From the NCBI GenBank assembly GCA_031282095.1, contig JAITEJ010000123.1, forward strand, positions 1-5,541: 5,541 nucleotides of DNA, given 5' to 3'. Positions 1 to 3,652 of the stretch are shown one piece after another; positions within the stretch are counted from its first letter, which is position 1, and each line of letters begins with the position of its first letter. The DNA is from Clostridiales bacterium. GTDB lineage: Bacteria; Bacillota_A; Clostridia; Christensenellales; CAG-917. Below the pieces are notes generated by a model. The model was not told the origin of the DNA. It was given only the letters and a program-made list of their open reading frames with translations, and searched no databases. Made by a program: the position numbers and the translations under genes.

Positions 1-874
1 CGGGTATGCCTCCGCCGATTTCTTCGACGATGGTTCTAAGAGTGGTGCCCATGGGAATTTCCACAAGCCCCGTATTGACGATTTTGCCGCCCAGCGCGAA
101 TACCTTCGTGCCCTTGCTCTTAGGCGTTCCCATAGAAGAGAACCACTCCGCGCCGTTCAAGATGATTTGCGCGATATTGGCGTAGGTTTCCACGTTGTTC
201 AGCACGGTCGGCTTGGCAAACAGACCCTTGACCGCCGGGAAAGGAGGACGCGGACGCGGTTCGCCGCGTTTGCCCTCGATGCTGTTCATGAGGGCGGTTT
301 CCTCTCCGCAAACGAACGCGCCGGAACCCAAGCGGATTTCCAAATCGAAATTGTGCCCGCTGTTTAATATGTTCGTTCCGAGCAGTCCGTATTCTTTCGC
401 CTGATCGATAGCGATCTGCAGTCTTTTTACGGCGAGCGGATATTCCGCGCGTATATAGACATAGCCCTGATCGGCTCCTATCGCGTAACCGGCTATAGTC
501 ATAGCCTCGATGACGGCGTGAGGGTCGCCCTCCATGACGGCTCTGTCCATGAACGCGCCGGGGTCGCCCTCGTCGGCGTTGCAGCATACGAACTTCTTTT
601 CGCCCGGGGAATTTTTGGTGAACTGCCATTTCGTGCCGGTCGGAAAACCGCCGCCGCCGCGCCCTCTCAAGCCGGACGCCTTCACGACGTCTATGACTTC
701 CTGCGGCGTCATGGTGCCGTACGCTTTAATAAGAGCCTTATATCCGTCGTAGGCGATATATTCGTCAATATTTTCGGGGTCGATGATACCGCAGTTTCTC
801 AAAGCGATGCGGTATTGATTCTTATAAAAATCCGTGTCGTTCAACGACATTGCGGCGGAAGTATTGTTGCTCAT
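1..874 (-). CDS. hndC: NuoF-like (51 kDa) flavoprotein subunit of NAD(P)H-linked hydrogenase, HndC/HydB type; 3' end cut by window edge
   Basis: This subunit binds FMN and NAD(P)H and passes hydride electrons to iron-sulfur clusters, as in the NuoF/HydB/HndC family of soluble cytoplasmic complexes. Reading the minus strand from the ATG at 874 gives 291 codons without a stop to the window edge. Visible motifs are the FMN/nucleotide glycine-rich loop [16 protein letters not shown] (residues 68-83), [13 protein letters not shown] (99-111), [13 protein letters not shown] (183-195) and [10 protein letters not shown] (221-230). The C-terminal [4Fe-4S]-binding part of the family would lie beyond the edge. 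The protein begins about where the NuoF core begins in HydB-type proteins ('[20 protein letters not shown]', residues 22-41). The extra N-terminal thioredoxin-like [2Fe-2S] domain of long HydB proteins is therefore absent; a separate small gene just upstream supplies such a domain. The ATG overlaps the upstream TGA (ATGA), which suggests translational coupling; an AGGAG lies 11 nt upstream. Plain NuoF of complex I is the alternative, but the neighbouring hndB-type gene favours the hydrogenase type. Confidence 0.95.
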   Translation of the reverse strand, partial: MSNNTSAAMSLNDTDFYKNQYRIALRNCGIIDPENIDEYIAYDGYKALIKAYGTMTPQEVIDVVKASGLRGRGGGGFPTGTKWQFTKNSPGEKKFVCCNADEGDPGAFMDRAVMEGDPHAVIEAMTIAGYAIGADQGYVYIRAEYPLAVKRLQIAIDQAKEYGLLGTNILNSGHNFDLEIRLGSGAFVCGEETALMNSIEGKRGEPRPRPPFPAVKGLFAKPTVLNNVETYANIAQIILNGAEWFSSMGTPKSKGTKVFALGGKIVNTGLVEIPMGTTLRTIVEEIGGGIP

Positions 875-1245
875 ATGCGGCTCTGCTCCTTCGTTACGGT
901 ATATTTAGCGACGGGATTGCCGCCTACGATGTGTTCCGCGATTATAACGGGAACCGCTTCCGCGCCTATGTTGACATAGGTTACGACGGGCTGTCCCGGA
1001 ACGAAAACCTGCACCAACGGCTCGAATTTACACATACCTATACAGCCGGCTTGTCCGACCGTGACATTCTTGATCTTTTGATCCTCGATTTCTTTCTTGA
1101 AAGCGTCGTAAACGGGCTTGGCGCCGGATGCGACGCCGCACGTAGCGAGACCTACGACTATACGGGTTTCGGACGCGGGCGCGTCCGCTCCCAACTTTTC
1201 GCGCGTTTTTTCCCTTATCTGATAAATTTCTTCGATGGTTTTCAT
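871..1245 (-). CDS. hndB: HndB-like (2Fe-2S) ferredoxin-domain protein
   Basis: This small thioredoxin-fold iron-sulfur protein of the HndB family is an electron-carrying subunit of NAD(P)-linked hydrogenases. The 124-aa product starts [19 protein letters not shown], a predicted helix typical of HndB. It then has the core '[16 protein letters not shown]' (residues 28-43), '[21 protein letters not shown]' split over residues 64-84, and a C-terminal '[15 protein letters not shown]' (103-117). Three cysteines are visible, C36, C68 and C72. NuoE-type clusters use four ligands (C-x4-C and C-x3-C), so either HndB normally uses fewer cysteines or another residue takes part; I cannot settle this. An AGGAGA Shine-Dalgarno (plus-strand 1252-1257) sits 6 nt before the ATG. 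The gene lies 111 bp after hndA and overlaps hndC by 4 bases, so it should be co-transcribed with both. That gap holds only a short CCGC/GCGG hairpin (1328-1339) and no gene. Confidence 0.9.
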   Translation of the reverse strand: MKTIEEIYQIREKTREKLGADAPASETRIVVGLATCGVASGAKPVYDAFKKEIEDQKIKNVTVGQAGCIGMCKFEPLVQVFVPGQPVVTYVNIGAEAVPVIIAEHIVGGNPVAKYTVTKEQSRI

Positions 1246-1356
1246 GATTATTCTCCTGAATGAAAGAATCGTTCGCGGTATATGCGTTTCCGTGCGGTTC
1301 CGTACAGAGGTTGAGCCGCCGTAAAAGCCGCGCCCGCGGATAAAGATTCTTCCCTC

Positions 1357-1854
1357 TTATTTATTTTCCGCGAGAATTTTCGCGACGTCGTCTACAGTTA
1401 CCTTACCGTAAACCTTTTCGTTCACGGTAACGACGGGCGCCAACCCGCAACAGCCTATGCAACGGGTAGCTACCAAAGAATATTTTCCGTCGGCGGTGAC
1501 GTCGCCGGAGTCTATGTTCAGTTTATCCTTGAACTTGTCGAGGACGTCGCCGCTGCCTTTAACGTAGCACGCCGTGCCCAAGCATACGGAAATTTGGATT
1601 TGACCCTGCGGGTTCAGAGAAAACTGCGAATAGAAAGTCGCCACCCCGAAAATCTCTTCCATACCGATGTCGAGCGTTTCGGAAATAATTTTCTGAACTT
1701 CTATAGGCAAATATCCGTAAATATTTTGTGCCGCCTGAAGAGCCGGCATCAGCGCGCCTTCCGTCGACTTCAATTCCGCCAGCTTCGCCCGCAATGCTTT
1801 CTCCTGTTCGGCTGTCCCTTTAAAGACGACCTTTGTGAGCTTAACTTTGCCCAT
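1357..1854 (-). CDS. hndA: NuoE-like (24 kDa) [2Fe-2S] subunit of NAD(P)H-linked hydrogenase, HndA/HydC type
   Basis: This thioredoxin-like [2Fe-2S] subunit is the partner of the NuoF-type flavoprotein, acting in the cytoplasm as an electron-transfer module. The 165-aa product has the usual length of short NuoE/HndA proteins. Residues 15-75 form the helical N-terminal part with the family signature LMPALQAAQNIYGYLP (35-50) and EEIFGVATFYSQF (66-78). The cluster ligands are C91-x4-C96 ('SVCLGTACYVKG') and C132-x3-C136 ('TRCIGCCGLAPVV'); C135 is an extra cysteine. The chosen ATG at 1854 is supported by GGAGG on the minus strand (plus-strand 1860-1864) with 5 nt spacing and by a strong promoter just upstream. 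It is the first gene of the leftward hnd unit. Many clostridial hnd operons have a small histidine-kinase-like ATPase gene between the NuoE-like gene and hndB; none is present here. It could equally be called hydC or nuoE. Confidence 0.95.
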   Translation of the reverse strand: MGKVKLTKVVFKGTAEQEKALRAKLAELKSTEGALMPALQAAQNIYGYLPIEVQKIISETLDIGMEEIFGVATFYSQFSLNPQGQIQISVCLGTACYVKGSGDVLDKFKDKLNIDSGDVTADGKYSLVATRCIGCCGLAPVVTVNEKVYGKVTVDDVAKILAENK

Positions 1855-1884
1855 AAGTACCTCCGATGTATAAAACTTTTAAAC

Positions 1885-1913
1885 ATTATACACAAAAAAT
1901 TTAATATAGGCAA
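1885..1913 (-). promoter_or_regulatory. Sigma-A-type promoter of the hnd operon
   Basis: On the minus strand a -35 box TTGCCT (plus-strand 1908-1913) is followed after exactly 17 bp by a perfect -10 box TATAAT (plus-strand 1885-1890). The spacer is AT-rich. A start of transcription near 1878 would give a leader of about 24 nt carrying the GGAGG of hndA. No operator-like palindrome overlaps the boxes. Confidence 0.8.
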
Positions 1914-1984
1914 GACGAATTAGCCCTTAAATGACACGATATAAAAAATAACTTATTGAAAATTTTGGAAACATGAACAAAATG

Positions 1985-2011
1985 CGCTTAAGCCTTCATC
2001 GCTTAAGCCTT
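1985..2011. repeat. Two 12-bp direct copies of CGCTTAAGCCTT that also form a hairpin
   Basis: CGCTTAAGCCTT occurs at 1985-1996 and again at 2000-2011, a 15-bp period. Because GCTTAAGC is its own reverse complement, the copies at 1986-1993 and 2001-2008 can pair into an 8-bp stem with a 7-nt loop (CTTCATC). There is no run of T after the stem on either strand long enough for a standard terminator, so a binding site for a dimeric regulator is as likely as an RNA hairpin. Confidence 0.8.
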
Positions 2012-2039
2012 ATGTAGGGATTTGTTACGTTTAAAAAAA

Positions 2040-2075
2040 GAGGAAAAATCCGTTTATGAGGAAAAATCCGTTTAT
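2040..2075. repeat. Perfect 18-bp tandem duplication
   Basis: GAGGAAAAATCCGTTTAT at 2040-2057 is followed immediately by an identical copy at 2058-2075. The length is a multiple of three, but no credible gene covers it. The last five bases of the second copy start the inverted repeat at 2071-2093. Slippage during replication is the simplest origin; a doubled binding site is the alternative. Confidence 0.95.
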
Positions 2076-2093
2076 AGTAATAAATACTATAAA
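2071..2093. promoter_or_regulatory. Perfect 9-bp AT-rich inverted repeat (operator-like)
   Basis: TTTATAGTA at 2071-2079 and its exact reverse complement TACTATAAA at 2085-2093 flank a 5-nt centre (ATAAA). The arms are about two helical turns long in total, the usual size of a helix-turn-helix repressor operator. The stem is too AT-rich and lacks a T-tract, so it is not a terminator. The regulator and target gene are unknown; it lies about 160-210 bp upstream of the hndA promoter. Confidence 0.6.
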
Positions 2094-2133
2094 GCCTGCC
2101 AAATAAAATATCACCGCTCATTGTTTCCTATGT

Positions 2134-2147
2134 GCAAGCATTCACGC
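2134..2147. repeat. Left copy of a 14-bp repeat bracketing the direct-repeat array
   Basis: GCAAGCATTCACGC here matches GCAAGCATTCCCGC at 2402-2415 in 13 of 14 bases and in the same orientation. The two copies lie on either side of the four-repeat array: the left one ends 24 bp before the first repeat and the right one directly follows the last repeat. Confidence 0.7.
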
Positions 2148-2171
2148 AGGCGGCATCACAGCATCTTATAC

Positions 2172-2401
2172 GCCGTTACTATAGGCGCGCACGTACGTCA
2201 CCTTTCAAGGGATAAAATAAATGCGCACATATACGTAGCCGTTACTTATAGGCGCGTACGTACGTCACCCGCTGTTGTGTCGCAAGAGCGCAATTAAGGG
2301 GTTTGCCGTTGCTTATAGGCGCGCACGTACGTCACCGCAACTATAACTGCTTGTGACGTATTCTTTTCTCCGCGTTACTTATGGCGCGCACGTACGTCAC
2401 C
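2172..2401. repeat. Array of four ~32-bp direct repeats at 66-67-bp period (CRISPR-like geometry, no cas genes seen)
   Basis: Copies lie at 2172-2202, 2238-2269, 2305-2336 and 2371-2401. Each starts GCCGTTACTTATA (or a close variant) and ends with the core GGCGCGCACGTACGTCACC. Copy 1 lacks one T in the left half, copy 2 has C-to-T in the core, copy 3 has one A-to-G on the left, and copy 4 lacks one A and has CG for GC at its left edge. Starts are spaced 66, 67 and 66 bp; the intervening segments are 35, 35 and 34 bp and are unrelated overall. Repeat and spacer lengths fit a small CRISPR array, with AT-rich DNA to the left that could be a leader. Against that, no cas gene is present, the repeat has only a short ACGTACGT palindrome rather than a clear stem, and spacers 1 and 3 contain pieces of the repeat core. 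A spaced array of protein-binding sites is the main alternative. I am sure of the array, not of its function. Confidence 0.95.
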
Positions 2402-2415
2402 GCAAGCATTCCCGC
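2402..2415. repeat. Right copy of the 14-bp repeat bracketing the array
   Basis: GCAAGCATTCCCGC directly follows the fourth array repeat and matches 2134-2147 with one mismatch. Part of it (GCAA) also follows the third repeat, so the array repeat may really extend four bases further in copies 3 and 4. Confidence 0.65.
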
Positions 2416-2418
2416 GTA

Positions 2419-2440
2419 CAGTAATCACCGCATATTACTG
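2419..2440. other. Perfect 7-bp hairpin just after the repeat array
   Basis: CAGTAAT at 2419-2425 and its reverse complement ATTACTG at 2434-2440 enclose an 8-nt loop CACCGCAT. The loop repeats the TCACCGC seen at the ends of array copies 3 and 4 (2332-2338, 2397-2403) and at 2111-2117. No T-run follows on the plus strand, so this is not a standard terminator. Confidence 0.6.
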
Positions 2441-2483
2441 AAACTTCTCGGCGGACGGGTCGATACTCGGTTCTCCGTCGTTT

Positions 2484-2626
2484 TATATTCAGTAAGGCTA
2501 AGACACCGCGGGGCGGCGGCGTTATCTATTCAATAACCGTAAGGTACCGCGCGGGCGCGAGCCTACGGGGAGGTCGTGGACGCCGTATATTCGTACGTGC
2601 TTTTAAGATACCGCGGGCGCAAGCCT
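2484..2626. repeat. Three degenerate ~40-bp direct repeats (second repeat family)
   Basis: Each unit starts with TATATTC or TCTATTC (2484-2490, 2525-2531, 2586-2592) followed 10-12 bp later by an AAG-x-x-ACCGCG block (2500, 2541, 2605). Units 2 and 3 also share the tail GGGCGC(G/A)AGCCT, ending at 2564 and 2626. Unit starts are 41 and 61 bp apart, so spacing is irregular, unlike the array to the left. The pieces are short and the alignment needs gaps, so part of the likeness may be due to biased GC-rich composition. No function can be given. Confidence 0.5.
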
Positions 2627-2714
2627 GTATTCGCCGACGAGACTGCAGAAGCAGTTTCTCCAAAGCGGTACTCACCGTAATTGTGTATCGTGAATTCGGG
2701 CTGTTGCCTGCGCG

Positions 2715-2737
2715 CGATGAGAATACGTTTTTCATCG
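2715..2737. other. Hairpin-forming inverted repeat
   Basis: CGATGAGAA (2715-2723) can pair with TTTTCATCG (2729-2737) over 9 bp with one G-U pair and a 5-nt loop TACGT. It lies about 100 bp upstream of the sigma-factor promoter. It is not followed by a T-run on the plus strand. Confidence 0.45.
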
Positions 2738-2753
2738 TCGAATAATCCGCGAC

Positions 2754-2781
2754 GGGCGGGCGCGGTCGGGTCGGTATCGGG
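2754..2781 (+). other. G-rich tract with four GGG runs
   Basis: GGG runs at 2754-2756, 2758-2760, 2768-2770 and 2779-2781 are separated by loops of 1, 7 and 8 nt on the plus strand. This just misses the usual G-quadruplex rule (loops up to 7). It lies 53 bp upstream of the -35 box of the sigma-factor gene, on the non-template strand. Confidence 0.4.
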
Positions 2782-2833
2782 CGTAAACGGAAAATCATTT
2801 AAGCATTGAAGATGCCCGAATGTTTTCGCATGG

Positions 2834-2862
2834 TTGCACAATCCGATTATTAATGTTATACT
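2834..2862 (+). promoter_or_regulatory. Sigma-A-type promoter of the ECF sigma gene
   Basis: TTGCAC (2834-2839) and TATACT (2857-2862) are separated by exactly 17 bp. Transcription from about 2869 would give a leader of roughly 70 nt. This looks like a housekeeping promoter; I see no clear ECF-type self-promoter (AAC ... CGT) in front of the gene. Confidence 0.7.
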
Positions 2863-2911
2863 AACAATAGCGGCGGAAATTTAAGTTCGCAGCCGCGCAA
2901 AAGCGTATGCG

Positions 2912-2931
2912 GGAACAACCGCCGACGTTCC
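2912..2931 (+). promoter_or_regulatory. Short inverted repeat directly upstream of the sigma-factor start
   Basis: GGAAC (2912-2916) and GTTCC (2927-2931) flank a 10-nt centre, 7 nt before the ATG at 2939. In the mRNA this hairpin would sit where a Shine-Dalgarno sequence is expected, and no good Shine-Dalgarno is otherwise visible (only GGA at 2932-2934). It could limit translation or be a protein site; at five base pairs it could also be chance. Confidence 0.35.
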
Positions 2932-2938
2932 GGATAGT

Positions 2939-3478
2939 ATGGACAGAAAAGAATTGGATAGGCAAATGTGTCTTCTGCAACAAGGCGACGAAAGTGCTTT
3001 CGAGGTCATCTATAACGAGACTAAGAGAGGATTGTTTTCCTTTATCTTTTCCATCTGCAAGAACTATCACACCGCGGAAGATATCATGCAGAGCGCGTAT
3101 ATTAAACTACGCGCATCCCTAGGCGGTTATACTCCGGGCTCGAACGCGCTGGCGTGGCTGTTTACCATCGCTAAAAATCTGACGCTGAACGAGTTGCAGA
3201 GGCGTAAACGCGAGGTATACGGCGAATTTGATACGAAGTCTTTCGAGCAGGGTCATTACACTGTAGACGGGGAAATGCCCGGTCAACTGCTTACTACGAT
3301 TATTAACACGCTCAGCGAATCGGAGTCGCAGATAGTGCTGTTGCATCTCGTAAGCGGTTATAAACACCGTGAAATTGCCGAAATGACGGGCAGACCGCTG
3401 GGAACGGTTCTTTGGGCTTACCGCAACGCTATACAAAAGCTGCAGAAAGTGCTGAAAAAAGAGGACGCCGAGAAATAA
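2939..3478 (+). CDS. ECF-type RNA polymerase sigma factor (sigma-70 family)
   Basis: It directs RNA polymerase to a special set of promoters in response to a signal, normally held in check by a partner anti-sigma factor. The 179-aa product has only regions 2 and 4, as in ECF factors. Region 2 covers about residues 6-90: 'LLQQGDESAFEVIYNETKR' (12-30), the core-binding 'TAEDIMQSAYIKL' (45-57) and 'AWLFTIAKNLTLNELQRRKR' (72-91). A linker at 92-120 is followed by region 4 at about 121-173, with a helix-turn-helix 'GYKHREIAEMTGRPLGTVLW' (140-159) and 'AYRNAIQKLQKVLKK' (160-174). The ATG at 2939 gives the normal ECF N-terminus (MDRKELDRQM...); ATG at 2966 would clip region 2. The downstream membrane protein starts 174 bp after the stop, and its cytoplasmic N-terminus makes it the likely regulator. 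The target promoters cannot be read from the window. It is not SigI, which lacks an ordinary region 4. Confidence 0.95.
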   Translation: MDRKELDRQMCLLQQGDESAFEVIYNETKRGLFSFIFSICKNYHTAEDIMQSAYIKLRASLGGYTPGSNALAWLFTIAKNLTLNELQRRKREVYGEFDTKSFEQGHYTVDGEMPGQLLTTIINTLSESESQIVLLHLVSGYKHREIAEMTGRPLGTVLWAYRNAIQKLQKVLKKEDAEK

Positions 3479-3578
3479 CCGTATAGGGCTGTCCCGTAAT
3501 AGGTTGAATGTTTCGTATTCGATGCGAAATGTGCCGAGGACCGGCGTTGCCGAACTTATCCCTAATAAGATATTTTTT

Positions 3579-3597
3579 GCGTTTAAAATATAAACGC
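3579..3597 (+). promoter_or_regulatory. Perfect 7-bp inverted repeat in the gap before the membrane-protein gene
   Basis: GCGTTTA (3579-3585) and TAAACGC (3591-3597) surround a 5-nt centre AAATA. The half-site TATAAACGC recurs at 3606-3614, 17 bp further on. The spacing suits an operator or a mRNA hairpin. A run of six T precedes it rather than follows it, so on the plus strand it is not a terminator of the sigma gene. No convincing promoter with correct spacing is visible in this gap. Confidence 0.5.
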
Positions 3598-3634
3598 GCC
3601 GCGTATATAAACGCCGTTTGAAAAAAGCGAACGG

Positions 3635-3642
3635 AAAGGAGG
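3635..3642 (+). promoter_or_regulatory. Strong Shine-Dalgarno that decides a TTG start
   Basis: AAAGGAGG ends 10 nt before the TTG at 3653. No ATG or GTG in that frame lies at a better distance; the first in-frame ATG (3755) would remove the first 34 residues. The start is therefore TTG, a weaker initiator with a slightly long spacing, which may keep the level of this membrane protein low. Confidence 0.75.
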
Positions 3643-3652
3643 ACGGCCGGGT

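Larger units (their letters stand above)
1914..2833. other. Gene-free, repeat-rich intergenic region between divergent hnd and sigma-factor units
   Basis: About 0.9 kb separates the divergent promoters. I find no reading frame here with a recognisable protein or a convincing start: the longest ones (2022-2297 plus, 2526-2798 and 2563-2841 minus) run straight through the repeats. The left part (1914-2110) is AT-rich; the right part (2450-2830) is GC-rich. It holds the doubled GCTTAAGC, the 18-bp tandem duplication, an inverted repeat, the four-copy 32-bp array, hairpins, a second degenerate repeat family and a G-rich tract, each listed separately. No tRNA or rRNA is seen. It may encode an untranslated RNA, but nothing proves this. 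Confidence 0.75.

Noticed and set aside
518..979. Open frame on the plus strand (153 codons)
   Set aside because: It lies opposite hndC and hndB, whose minus-strand frames have clear family motifs; it has no family resemblance of its own.
850..1263. Open frame on the plus strand (137 codons)
   Set aside because: It is the antisense shadow of hndB, sharing the same codon positions with no recognisable protein.
2022..2297. 91-codon plus-strand frame with a TTG start that includes the 18-bp tandem (EEKSVY twice)
   Set aside because: It runs through the tandem and two of the array repeats, whose indels shift frame between copies, and it has no good Shine-Dalgarno or protein-like composition.
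2172..2401. Replication-origin iterons
   Set aside because: The repeats are longer and more widely spaced than typical iterons, there is no replication initiator gene nearby, and the neighbouring genes look chromosomal.
2642..2655. ACTGC-AGAA-GCAGT hairpin followed by TTTCT as a terminator
   Set aside because: The stem is only 5 bp, the T-run is interrupted, and no gene ends upstream of it on the plus strand.
2526..2841. Two overlapping minus-strand frames (about 90 codons each)
   Set aside because: They overlap each other in different frames, cover the degenerate repeats and the G-rich tract, show no known motif, and one runs into the sigma-factor promoter. A decayed gene fragment is possible but unsupported.
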